64,000 bases of DNA from Pirellula staleyi DSM 6068. GTDB taxonomy: Bacteria; Planctomycetota; Planctomycetia; Pirellulales; Pirellulaceae. The stretch lies in the NCBI RefSeq assembly GCF_000025185.1, contig NC_013720.1:124001-188000 (forward strand). Direction: 5' to 3'. Position 1 is the stretch's first letter. Each line of letters begins with the position of its first letter. The notes below the pieces were generated by a model. The model made no database searches. It was not told the DNA's origin and saw nothing but the letters and a program-made list of their open reading frames with translations. Shown here piece by piece: positions 54,064 to 63,200 of this stretch. Both the position numbers and the translations under genes were made by a program.

Positions 54064-55035
54064 TCAGGTTTCTTTAACGGGCTGATACTTCTCGGGATCG
54101 TCGAAGCCGGCCATCCAAGCAGCCGCTTGTCGGCAAGACTTCATGGTGGGTGGGACACGAAGCACATAGTGCCGACCGGTCGAGGGACAGCGGCACGAGA
54201 GACTAACGATCGCTTCGTCCCCCTGCATCGGGACACGGAGTAGTTCGCGCGGTCCGCCAGGGTCGCGATCGCGGTCGAGCGTTTCGGCGCCCGCTTCGAG
54301 CATGAAGCGGTCGAAGCCCATGCGCTCGATCATCACCCGACGACGCTCGGCATTACGCTCTTTCAAAATGATTTTGGCTTGCAGTTTTTCTGGCTCAAAC
54401 GCGGTGATCCGATCGATCTGCACCCCTCGCCAGCGAATGCCATGTTCCTCGAGATGCTGCGGAACACTCGTGAGGCCACTTCCGGCTATTTCGATCCACG
54501 ATGTTACTTGCAGCTGTGGCGGAAGCTCCTTGATTTGCGGACAATTTCCGACGTCGAGTGTTCCCAGATGCGTGAGGCTCTCGGGAAGCGATGTGAGCGC
54601 CGTACAGCCATTCACGCTGAGCCCACCATGCTCGATGCGCGTGCTCGCGGGAAACTTTTGAATCTGGTCGCAGCGGCTGATGTCGAGGAACCAAACTTCC
54701 AGCCCTTCGGGAAGTTCGGTCAGCGCGCGACAGCCCGACACATTCAGCGTGCCGACATGCAAATCGGGTGGAAGCGATTTCAGTTGCACGCAGTTAGCCA
54801 GCGTCAGCACGCACTCGACCTGCAAATCGCTCGGAAGCTCCACGAGGTCGGTGCCGGTCGCATCAAGCTCGTAGCACGAGAGTCCGGCTGGCAGCTGCGT
54901 CAGCCGCGGCAGCCCTGGCTCGAAAAAATTCAGTTTCCCATCAACGCGTAGTCCGGCTGGCGCAGTCCCTTCGAGGATCTGCTTCACCATCAGGGCTTCG
55001 TACGTTTCGCGAGCCACAGGCAACTCCTCCGCCAT
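54064..55035 (-). CDS. Leucine-rich-repeat protein with C-terminal DUF6745-like domain
   Basis: 323 residues, cytoplasmic. Residues about 40-200 contain some nine short repeats of the type LPxxLxVxxLxVSGCxxLxxLP, for example LPPDLHVGTLNVSGCRALTE and LPESLTHLGTLDVGNCPQI. The C-terminal ~110 residues (RRVMIERMGFDRFMLEAGAE, DPGGPRELLRVP, CPSTGRHYVLRVPPTMKSCR, then AAAWMAGFD) match a domain I recall as DUF6745, found with LRR arrays. ATG at 55035 lies 42 bases downstream of the small protein gene; ends 21 bases before the STM4015 gene, so it belongs to this leftward operon. Function unknown. Confidence 0.8.
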   Translation of the reverse strand: MAEELPVARETYEALMVKQILEGTAPAGLRVDGKLNFFEPGLPRLTQLPAGLSCYELDATGTDLVELPSDLQVECVLTLANCVQLKSLPPDLHVGTLNVSGCRALTELPEGLEVWFLDISRCDQIQKFPASTRIEHGGLSVNGCTALTSLPESLTHLGTLDVGNCPQIKELPPQLQVTSWIEIAGSGLTSVPQHLEEHGIRWRGVQIDRITAFEPEKLQAKIILKERNAERRRVMIERMGFDRFMLEAGAETLDRDRDPGGPRELLRVPMQGDEAIVSLSCRCPSTGRHYVLRVPPTMKSCRQAAAWMAGFDDPEKYQPVKET

Positions 55036-55076
55036 GTGTGATTGGCTGGCACACCGGTTCCAACCGAAGCGCGCGT

Positions 55077-55376
55077 CTAGTCGCGGACCACAACGATGCG
55101 CTCGGGCGTATACTCACGCTGCCGCCAGACCCGATATTTCCCTTGCGGGAGCTCGATTTCTGCATGTTCCTGATGCACGACCGTGGCCCGCGGCGCGGCA
55201 ATTTCGAGGAACAGCTCGGGACCCGCTTCCCAGAGCAAAACATTGTCTTGCTCGCGAATCTGATGGCTATGGCCCGTCAGCTCGCCATGCGCCAGGGTCC
55301 GGTGGTTCAGCGACTTGGCCCCTGGCGGAATCTCGTTGACCTTTTGAATCAACACGTCGCCGTGACGAAATAGCAT
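55077..55376 (-). CDS. Small conserved protein, first gene of the leftward operon
   Basis: 99 residues, soluble, beta-rich: starts FRHGDVLIQKVNEIPPG, then HGELTGHSHQI, HQEHAEIELPQGKYRVWRQRE and YTPERIVVVRD. The two histidine-containing turns (HGELTGHSH and VVHQEHAEI) are the kind of metal-binding sites found in cupin-like folds, though I cannot show that. I recall similar small proteins next to DUF6745 LRR proteins. ATG at 55376 has AAGGA 8 bases upstream. Its upstream region is the divergent promoter shared with STM4013. Confidence 0.75.
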   Translation of the reverse strand: MLFRHGDVLIQKVNEIPPGAKSLNHRTLAHGELTGHSHQIREQDNVLLWEAGPELFLEIAAPRATVVHQEHAEIELPQGKYRVWRQREYTPERIVVVRD

Positions 55377-55425
55377 GATGGCGATCCTTGCATGGGGGGA
55401 GTAGATTGCTCCGAGGCGGTAGGAT

Positions 55426-55451
55426 TATACCAACTCTTTCAGGTTGGTATA
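55426..55451. promoter_or_regulatory. Perfect inverted repeat in the divergent promoter (candidate operator)
   Basis: TATACCAAC (55426-55434) and GTTGGTATA (55443-55451) are exact complements around 8 bases. The site sits in the 136-base gap between the leftward small-protein operon and the rightward STM4013 gene, where one regulator could control both sides. Confidence 0.6.
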
Positions 55452-55512
55452 GTTTTTCAAAACAGTTTTCAGCAGGACCAAGATTCACGCGCGACAAGCT
55501 GTGTAGGTTTTA

Positions 55513-56313
55513 ATGCGGGACATGAACGCCATCGTCGGAAGGTGCGATCTCCTTCTGCTCACGCTCGACACGCTGCGCTACGATGTGGCCCAGCAAGCGT
55601 GGGAGGCAGGTGAGCTGCCGGTGCTCGGTCAGCATCTTCCCGCGACTGGCTGGGAGCGAAGGCATACGCCCGCGAATTTTACGTACGCCGCGCATCACGC
55701 TTTTTTCGCCGGTTTTTTACCGACTCCCATCGCGCCGGGGCTCCATCCGCGCCTCTTCGCAGCCGAGTTTGCCGGAAGCGAAACCACCACATCCACCACC
55801 CACACTTTTCGCGAGCCCAATATCGTTGCGGGACTCGCAGCACGTGGCTATCACACCCTGTGCATCGGTGGCGTCGGATTCTTTAACATGCGGACAGCGC
55901 TCGGCTCGGTTCTCCCGGCGATGTTTGAGGAGAGCCACTGGTCGGAAGATTTTGGAGTCACTTGCGCCGCGTCGACCGAGCATCAAGTGCAACTGGCCAA
56001 CCAGCGTCTGCGCGAAATTCCTGCGACGGAGCGAGTGTTTCTGTTCATCAATATTGCGGCCATCCATCAGCCGAACTGCGGCTATGTGCCGGGGGCCACG
56101 GCCGATTCGCTGGCGACCCACCGGGCAGCGCTGCGCTACGTCGATCGCTCGCTCGCGCCGCTGCTGGCGACCCTGAAACGTCGCGCCCCCTTCTTTGCCA
56201 TCGTCTGCAGCGATCACGGCACAGCTTATGGCGAAGATGGCTATCATGGTCATCGCCTCAATCACCCGGTGGTGGGTGAGGTCCCGTACTTCGATTTCCT
56301 CTGGGAGAGTTAA
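55513..56313 (+). CDS. STM4013/SEN3800-family hydrolase (alkaline-phosphatase/sulfatase fold)
   Basis: 266 residues. First metal site is LLLLTLDTLRYD (Asp19 and Asp24); the segment TPANFTYAAHHAFFAGFLP holds the position where sulfatases have their Cys/Ser and phosphatases a Ser/Thr nucleophile, here no CxPxR; the second metal site is CSDHGTAYGEDGYHGH near the C-terminus (Asp, His and His). So a phosphatase- or sulfatase-fold hydrolase is expected, not a formylglycine sulfatase. Start ATG at 55513, alternative at 55522, with only a weak ribosome binding site. STM4012 and STM4011 follow on the same strand after a 288-base gap that now contains a repeat element. Confidence 0.85.
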   Translation: MRDMNAIVGRCDLLLLTLDTLRYDVAQQAWEAGELPVLGQHLPATGWERRHTPANFTYAAHHAFFAGFLPTPIAPGLHPRLFAAEFAGSETTTSTTHTFREPNIVAGLAARGYHTLCIGGVGFFNMRTALGSVLPAMFEESHWSEDFGVTCAASTEHQVQLANQRLREIPATERVFLFINIAAIHQPNCGYVPGATADSLATHRAALRYVDRSLAPLLATLKRRAPFFAIVCSDHGTAYGEDGYHGHRLNHPVVGEVPYFDFLWES

Positions 56314-56321
56314 ACGCTGCT

Positions 56322-56519
56322 AGTACTCCGCCTATCGATCCATGTCATTTTTGAGGGTGCCACTGGCATCTTGTCAGTGCAGAAGTTGGAAGGGGATGTT
56401 TTGGGCGAAAGCTGCCTCTAACACAGAGTCCATTGACACTTCTCACTGGGCAGAGCCCAGTGGCACACTCGATTGCAGTCTACTCATGTTTCCTGACATT
56501 GATCGATAGACGGAGTACT
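56322..56519. mobile_element. MITE-like element with 26-bp terminal inverted repeats
   Basis: 56322-56347 and 56494-56519 are inverted repeats matching at 24 of 26 positions, starting AGTACTCCG. The 198-bp element carries no open frame for a transposase and contains the dispersed palindromic repeat (56357-56466). No clear target-site duplication flanks it. It lies between STM4013 and STM4012 and widens an otherwise tight gene set. Confidence 0.65.
56357..56466. repeat. Dispersed palindromic repeat, copy 2
   Basis: Same ends (GTGCCACTGG ... CCAGTGGCAC) and the same two hairpins as 11081-11188, including the identical 19-mer CACTGGGCAGAGCCCAGTG; the middle differs. Nested in the 56322-56519 element. 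Confidence 0.8.
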
Positions 56520-56601
56520 GGCGCGCGACATCCGAGCGCACAGCACTCCATCAGCCGCACTTCCAAAGTGATCTCTCGTTCGAACACGTTCCGCCGAACC
56601 T

Positions 56602-57942
56602 ATGCTCGCAACTCCACCCCACACCTTGCTCGATCAGCTGCACGGCGATCCATATGTCGGCTATGCCTATTCGTATCCGCATAAAACGGCCTATCGCGCG
56701 CTCGAGCCACGCACTCTTGGCGAGGTGTGGGAGCACGAATCGCGCTCGGCCCTGTCGCTCTACATTCACATTCCGTTTTGCGAAATGCGTTGCGGTTTTT
56801 GTAACCTCTTCACCTACTCGCAGCCGGCCGACGACTGGGTGGCAAACTACCTGAGCGCTCTGGGGCGTCAGATGGAAGTGGTCGCCGAGCAGATTCCAGC
56901 AGCCCAGTTTGCGCAGCTGGCGCTTGGTGGCGGAACTCCCACCTTTCTGCAAACGGCGGAACTCGCCCAGTTGCTCGAGCAGCTGAAGCGAGTGCTCGAC
57001 GTTCCGCTGGGAAACCTGCCGATCTCGGTCGAAGCTTCCCCCGCCACCACCGACGACGAAAAATTCGCGCTGCTGCGGCACTATGGCGTCACGCGGCTGA
57101 GCCTCGGGATTCAGAGCTTCGATGCCGACGATCTTGGTGCCATCGGGCGTCCTCAGAAGCACGACGATGTAACCCGCGCCATCGAGCGCATCCGTCGCGC
57201 CGGTTTTCCGATCCTCAATCTCGACCTGATCTACGGCGGGGAAGCGCAAACGCGCCGAGGGTGGCTCGAGTCGCTCCGCGCAGCCGCGCAGTACGAACCC
57301 GAAGAACTCTATCTCTATCCGCTGTATGTTCGGCCACTTACCGGACTCGGATCGCGCCCCGCGAAAGCTCCCTCCGATCAGCGGCTCGAGCGCTACCGCG
57401 AAGCGCGCGACTGGCTCCTCGCGAATCAGTACGAGCAAGTTTCGATGCGGATGTTCCGCCGCATGGGCCCATGCGAACAGACGACAACCCGCTACGCTTG
57501 TCAGTCCGATGGGATGATTGGACTCGGCGTCGGAGCACGTTCCTATACACGTCAGCTGCACTACGCCTCGCGCTTTGCCGTGCGACAAAAATCGATCCTC
57601 GGCATCATTCGGAACTACATCGAGCAATCGCCCGCCGAGATGGGGACTGTCGCGCATGGCATCGAGCTCCACAACGAGGAGCAGCGCCGCCGCTACCTGC
57701 TCCTCTCGTTGCTGCAAGTCGAGGGGCTTGATGCGCGGGCTTATCAGCAGCATTTCGCCTCCGATCTCTGGAACGATTTTCCACAGCTGCGCGGGCTGGT
57801 CGATCACCACCTGGCCACCTTCGAAGGCGAGTTGCTAGCGCTCACTCCGGCAGGGCTCGAGCTTTCCGACGCGATCGGGCCGTGGCTCTACTCCAGCGAA
57901 ATCCGCGAGCGCATGGAGGGGTATGCATGGACCGATGCTTAA
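56602..57942 (+). CDS. STM4012-family radical SAM protein (HemW-like)
   Basis: 446 residues. The radical SAM cluster is IPFCEMRCGFCNLFTY with Cys60, Cys64 and Cys67 (CxxxCxxC), preceded by LSLYIHIP as in HemN/HemW. GGGTPTFL follows as the SAM-binding GGE-like motif, and LSLGIQSFDADDLGAIGRPQ and NLDLIYGG complete the barrel. The C-terminal winged-helix-like part has the EEQRRRYLLLSLLQVEGLD region of the family. HemW relatives act in heme handling, but STM4012 proteins occur only with the STM4011-4015 set and their reaction is not known. Ends overlapping the STM4011 start by 16 bases. Confidence 0.9.
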   Translation: MLATPPHTLLDQLHGDPYVGYAYSYPHKTAYRALEPRTLGEVWEHESRSALSLYIHIPFCEMRCGFCNLFTYSQPADDWVANYLSALGRQMEVVAEQIPAAQFAQLALGGGTPTFLQTAELAQLLEQLKRVLDVPLGNLPISVEASPATTDDEKFALLRHYGVTRLSLGIQSFDADDLGAIGRPQKHDDVTRAIERIRRAGFPILNLDLIYGGEAQTRRGWLESLRAAAQYEPEELYLYPLYVRPLTGLGSRPAKAPSDQRLERYREARDWLLANQYEQVSMRMFRRMGPCEQTTTRYACQSDGMIGLGVGARSYTRQLHYASRFAVRQKSILGIIRNYIEQSPAEMGTVAHGIELHNEEQRRRYLLLSLLQVEGLDARAYQQHFASDLWNDFPQLRGLVDHHLATFEGELLALTPAGLELSDAIGPWLYSSEIRERMEGYAWTDA

Positions 57943-58790
57943 CCATCCTCTATCGCGGGCCACTGTCGAGTTGCAACTACGGCTGCGACTACTGCCCCTT
58001 TGCCAAACATCACGAAACGGCGGCTGAACTGGCGCTCGACCGGCAGCAGCTCGAGCGATTCGTCGACTGGGTAACCACGCGCACCGATCAGCGCTGCGAC
58101 ATCTTTTTTACTCCCTGGGGCGAGGCCCTTACGCGACGCTGGTATCGCGAGGCGATGGTCCGTCTGAGCTGGCAGCCGCACGTCCGGCGCGTCGCCGTGC
58201 AAACGAATCTTTCAGCCGATCTGCAGTGGCTCGAGAAGAGCGAGCGCGAGCGGATCGGGCTCTGGTGCACCTATCATCCGGGGGAAGTGACGCACGCTAA
58301 GTTCCTGGACCAGTGCGCGCAGCTGCAGCAGCTTTCCATCCGTTTTAGTGTCGGCGTGGTGGGGCTCCGCGAGCATGCCGCCGAGATCGCAGCCCTGCGC
58401 GCTGCGCTCGACCGGTCGATCTACGTTTGGATCAATGCCTACAAGCGCGAGGCAAACTACTATCGGCCCGAGGAGATCGAGCAGTTCGTGGCGATCGATC
58501 CCCTGTTTCGGATCAACAACACGCGCCACGCAAGCCTCGGGCAAAGCTGCCGCACGGGCGAAACGGTGATCGCGGTCGACGGCGCGGGGGACGTGCGCCG
58601 CTGTCACTTCGTCCCGACAATCATCGGCAATATCTACGAGCCCGATTTCGAAGCTTGTCTCCAGCCGCGCACGTGCCCCAATGCGACCTGCGGCTGTCAT
58701 ATCGGCTACGTCCATCTGCCTCATCTGGCGCTCGATGAAGTCTTCCGCGAAGGGATTCTCGAGCGGATTCCCGCTCCCCGCGAAGCCTGA
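57927..58790 (+). CDS. STM4011-family radical SAM protein
   Basis: 287 residues from ATG at 57927, overlapping the previous gene by 16 bases (translational coupling). The radical SAM motif is SSCNYGCDYCPFAKH (Cys16, Cys20, Cys23). The C-terminal quarter is Cys-rich (GQSCRTGETVIAVDGAGDVR, RCHF, CLQPRTCPNATCGCHIGY), like the auxiliary [4Fe-4S] SPASM/twitch sites of enzymes that modify peptides or proteins. With the STM4014 ATP-grasp-like protein and the STM4013 hydrolase this gives a set able to make and tailor a small molecule or peptide. The reaction is undefined. Confidence 0.9.
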   Translation: MDRCLTILYRGPLSSCNYGCDYCPFAKHHETAAELALDRQQLERFVDWVTTRTDQRCDIFFTPWGEALTRRWYREAMVRLSWQPHVRRVAVQTNLSADLQWLEKSERERIGLWCTYHPGEVTHAKFLDQCAQLQQLSIRFSVGVVGLREHAAEIAALRAALDRSIYVWINAYKREANYYRPEEIEQFVAIDPLFRINNTRHASLGQSCRTGETVIAVDGAGDVRRCHFVPTIIGNIYEPDFEACLQPRTCPNATCGCHIGYVHLPHLALDEVFREGILERIPAPREA

Positions 58791-59005
58791 TCGCGCAGCC
58801 TGCATTCACAATTGTCGTTCAAAGATTGTGGAACCCTCGGCGAATACGTTGCACCCAGCGCTTCGGAAAATCGTTTTCTCGCGCTGCAGGTTCCCCGCTC
58901 GCCGACAAACCGCTAGATTCAGCGCTCACAGAATCAAGTTCAACCTCGCCGCGAAAATCTCGCTGCGGGTGCTCCCTTTACTGCGATGTTCACGAGGCAC
59001 AGCTG

Positions 59006-60106
59006 ATGGGTCCGCAACCGAGTGTCGACGAAGATTTAGCCGAGGGTCTGCGCGGAGCGAAAAAATCGCCACGCAACTTTGCGCTCATTTGCAAAGGCCC
59101 GAAGCCGGTCAAGTTGATCGTGCAGAAAAAACCGGTCCGCGCGGGGGAACTCACCAAGGCCAAAACCGAGTCGAAAGGGACCGAGGTGATCGTCGGCACT
59201 GTCGAAGGAGATGGTGCCGATCATGTTTTCTCGGTTGTGGGAGAGGTGCCGAATGTGAAAACGTCGGCGCTCAAAGAATTCATCTCCGAGCAAGCGGGGC
59301 TCACCTGCAAACCACGCTTTCAGTCGGTGAAGCAGCTGGTTTCCGTCGGCGACGACGAACCGGAAACGGGCGCATCGCAAAGCAATGAAACGAGCTCAAG
59401 CACTGCTACGACTACCAAAAATAATTCGGCGAGCGAGCAGGAAACAAACGAGTCAGAAGCCGAAGAGTCCAATGATCTCGCGGAAGCGCGGCAAAAGCTG
59501 CTCGACGCCCTGAAGGGATTGATGCCGACCCTGCAAAAAGTGATTGGCGAGCAGCCAGGCCGACGCATCGCGCTATTGACCGATGTCGATCAGATCAAAA
59601 AGCAGGTCGCCACCGATCTGGCCGCAGCCCAGCAAGCCTTCGACACGCTGGTCGCTTCGCTCGGCGAAAATAATTCGGGCAACAATGAAAGCGCCGAGGG
59701 GAGCAAGGTCTCGCTTGTGAAACTCGGAATCGCGCGGGTCGAGTGGCGCACCACGCGCGACACCGCTGGGGCCGATCTTCGCAAACTCAAAGCGGCGATT
59801 GCAGAAGAATTTGGAGACGACAGCGAGCAAGCAGGCGCGCTCACCGCCGCGATGAAAACACTCGACAACCTGACCGTCGAAGTCGAGAACAACCTGCACG
59901 AACAGCTCGATGCGATCCTTAACGCCGAGGCCCAAGCACGTGGTCCGCTCGTGAAAGCGGCCAAGGCGACGATCAGCAAACTGACGACGCTGCTCGATAA
60001 CGACGAAGTGATGGTGGAGATCGACGACAACGAGTTCCTTCCTGGCATGCTCGTCGTCGCTCCGCTGAAGAAGAAGCTGCAAGACATTTCGGCAGCGATC
60101 GGCTAG
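59006..60106 (+). CDS. Helical hypothetical protein upstream of the giant kinase-like gene
   Basis: 366 residues from ATG at 59006; the frame is open 60 codons upstream with Arg/Cys-rich sequence that does not look coding. The N-terminal ~125 residues form a compact alpha/beta domain (KSPRNFALICKGPKPVKLIV, then GTEVIVGTVEGDGADHVFSV and QAGLTCKPRFQSVKQLVSVG). A Ser/Thr/Asn/Glu-rich linker of about 50 residues follows, then a long helical region with heptad-like Leu/Ala spacing (LAEARQKLLDALKGLMPTLQ). No signal peptide or membrane segment. Separated by 98 bases from the next gene, which also has long helices; likely co-transcribed. Family not recognised. Confidence 0.75.
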   Translation: MGPQPSVDEDLAEGLRGAKKSPRNFALICKGPKPVKLIVQKKPVRAGELTKAKTESKGTEVIVGTVEGDGADHVFSVVGEVPNVKTSALKEFISEQAGLTCKPRFQSVKQLVSVGDDEPETGASQSNETSSSTATTTKNNSASEQETNESEAEESNDLAEARQKLLDALKGLMPTLQKVIGEQPGRRIALLTDVDQIKKQVATDLAAAQQAFDTLVASLGENNSGNNESAEGSKVSLVKLGIARVEWRTTRDTAGADLRKLKAAIAEEFGDDSEQAGALTAAMKTLDNLTVEVENNLHEQLDAILNAEAQARGPLVKAAKATISKLTTLLDNDEVMVEIDDNEFLPGMLVVAPLKKKLQDISAAIG

Positions 60107-60204
60107 CGCGAGCCACACCCGCGCGACGTTTTCATCCACCTCACTATCACGCCCACGCGAGCCCTCTGCTTCGCCGGCGCTCTTTCGCATAAAGCAAACC
60201 GATC

Positions 60205-63200
60205 ATGGACAATCCTAAGCAAAAACGTGGCCTCGCCTCCGCACTTCGCTTGCGTCGACGCGCTCGAGGAAGCAGTGCTCTGCCGCCACCTCCAGTGATC
60301 CCCCTGCCACCTGTGCCACAGCCACCCCAGCAGCCGCCGGTACAGCCAGTGGTGCAGCAGCCAGGCTGGGCCCCCGCGCAAAAAAATATCCCAGCCAATG
60401 CTAAAGATTTGGTGGGGGGCGCGCGGCAAATGGCGCTCGCCAAACAGCATTTCGAAAAGGGGCTGAAAGAGGAGATGCCGACGATCCACAAGGCTAAGCA
60501 ATTTGTGCTGACCGTCGATGCTGAACGTATTTCGCAAACCAAGATCAAAGACGATGCGCCGATCGTCGCAGAACTCACCAACCTCTCGACGCTGCTGCAG
60601 CAGCAGGCCAAGACCCTCGAAACGCACACCACCGCCGTCCGCGCCGCCGTGGCTAACAAGGACTTCATCGCCGCTGATACTGAGTTCACGGCCGCCCTCA
60701 CACTCTCCACCACCATGCTGGCGGAAGATGCCAATTTTCAGGCGATCCTGCAGCGACATGGAAAATCGCCGGTGCTCGACCTGGCCGGGGATCGCAAGAC
60801 GATTTCCTCCGCAGGCAAAGAGTTCCGCCGCCGACTCGCCCTTTCGCAAGGGGTGGTCGAAGAGTTGCTCCAAACCGAGTCCGATAACACCGCTGTGAAG
60901 AAGAATATCGCGGAGTTGCAAAAGTCGTACGACGCGATGCAGCAGGCCGATGGGGAGGAGAAGTTCGACGTCGCCGATGGTCTGCTCAACGAAGTTGTCG
61001 AGGACGCCGAGGTGGTGCGGATGCTGGTGAAAGCAGCGCAGCAGTTCGAGGAGTCGGTGGCCCAGCTCAAGCCCGAAATGACCATGGTGAAGAAGTTTCG
61101 CGTGGCCAATCCCACCGACGCTCAGATGGCTAGTCAAGCCTTGGCCATTGCCGCTCATCAGCGCGCGCTCTCGGCAGCCGATCGGGGGAACTTCGTGAAG
61201 GCGAGCGAGGAACTCGGGACCGCACGCGCGGCAGCCTTCGAGCTATTTCCCGACGGTGCCACCGAAGCCCGCGCGTTTGAGTTCGGCTGGCAACAATCGC
61301 TCCCTCGAATCGAGGAGGCGCTGCGGGTGACTAGCGATAGCCCGTATGCCCAAAAGCTGCAGCAGGGAATTCGGGATGTCAAAGCACAGATTGAGAAAGA
61401 TGCCGAGAAACTGAAGTTCGAACGCGCGAGCCTGACGATCGACGATGCCCTGCTGCTGGTGCAAGGTTTGCGCTATGCTGTCGCCGACTGGGAGGTCTAT
61501 GTCGGCTCGAAGGAGCGTGTCGAGAGCGTGATCGCAAGCGCCGACAAAGTGAGCGCTAATTCCGATGCGCAAAAAGCATTTCGCACCACCTATGTCGCAG
61601 CGATGCAGCAGGCGGAAGTGGCCATTCATGCTGGCGATTTCCCACTGTCGAAGCAAAAACTGGGAGAAGCGCAAGAGGCTGCCCTGGGACTCCTCGCCAC
61701 TGGTCCGGGGGCCGATGCCCTGCAGTACTTCACCGAGGTCGATGCCGAGCAGAGTCGCTTGAAAGCGGCCGATAAAATCGTCCCCAAGTGTGGCGTCGTC
61801 ACTGAGGCGAAAGAGGCCTACGACGAAGCGCGTGAGTTCCTCCGCGGCTCGGTCGATCGCGCAGAATTCGATAGCGCGCTGGCCGAACTCGATCTCTGCC
61901 GCACCCGCGCCTATCAGCTCGAAACCGAGCACAAAAAGTACGAAGCAATCGAGCGTCTGCAAAACAGTTATCAAAGCGTGCTCGATGCCGCAGCCACTGC
62001 CGATGTCACCTTGCCCGGTGTCGCGGCAGCCAAGAACGAGTTCGACGACAAGCTCGAGTTTGTCGCGCCGTTGCTCGATACCAATCTCGATCAAGCGCTC
62101 GTCAAACTCAAAGAAGCAGTGACTCTCGCCCACAAGGTGAATGGCCTCATCGAACAAGCAGCCAAGCAAAAGAGTCGCAAACAAGAGCTCGACCAAACGA
62201 TCGGTCTGGCAGGCAAAACGTACCTGCCACCCGGCTCTACCGACGAGCTCTCGAAGGGAACGGTCGCCGGGACCGATACGCTGTGGGATTTCTTCTTGAT
62301 TGCGTCGAGCGTAGCGGAAACGACGCGCGATGCCGCCAGCTTCACGAACCTCGAGCTGGCTGCGAAGTCCTGGCTCGCCGACTTAAAGGCCCGCGATCCC
62401 AACGACCCGCAAGATCCCCAAGTGGCCAAGCGCAAGCAGGCGTGCGAAACCGCTATCAAGCAAGCCAAGCACTTGAAACTCGCCGCCCGATTCAGCGAGC
62501 TCGGAGATCTTCCGTGGGATGCCGCCACCGAAGACAAAGCGGCCGACCTGCAGATGCAAGCGTTGTTTGAAACAGGCGACCGTCCGATGGAGCAAGCGGG
62601 CGATAGCGCGTTTGGTGCCAAGTGGATCGTGAGCCAGGACTTTGCCAATGGCGAAGGGAAACGCGAGTTCGTTTACAAAGCGGCCTTTGAAACCGATGCG
62701 TCCGAGATTCAAGGCTTCCCACGAGGGAGCGAACCGGTGCGCGAAGTGCTCGGTGACGAGCTCGCCAAACAACTCAAGGCGATGACCGGCCTGGAAATGA
62801 ACGTTCCCGAAACGCGTATCGTTTCAGTCGATAGCGAGAAACTCAATCCGGCCGATCCAGGGCGGAGTGTGATCGGCTCGGCGCAGGCAGCAGCGCCGAC
62901 CATCGGCAGCGTGGTGAAGCTGAAGGATTCGAATCCCGAGGCGATGAAAAAAGTGACTCCCAAATCGGCGCAGAAAGCCGCGCTGTTCGATGCCCTCGCG
63001 CTGAACGTCGATCGTCACGGCAACAATTTCCTCGTCACCCCTCCGGGCGAGTCGGGGGAGAGCGAACTGGTGCCGATCGACAACGGACTCGCCTTCCCAT
63101 CGCGGGAAGGGATGGAAGCGCGGCGCGGCCGCAATGCCTCGATGAGTGCCTTTTCCGATATCCGTTCGGCCTACGAACCGTTCGATCCCGAGATCCTCGC

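Noticed and set aside
56551-57810. 419-codon open frame on the minus strand
   Set aside because: Antisense to the STM4012 radical SAM gene with its CxxxCxxC motif.
57927-58790. Possible coproporphyrinogen oxidase role for the two radical SAM genes
   Set aside because: Only STM4012 is HemW-like; STM4011 is a different family and no heme genes are nearby, so a heme role is not supported.
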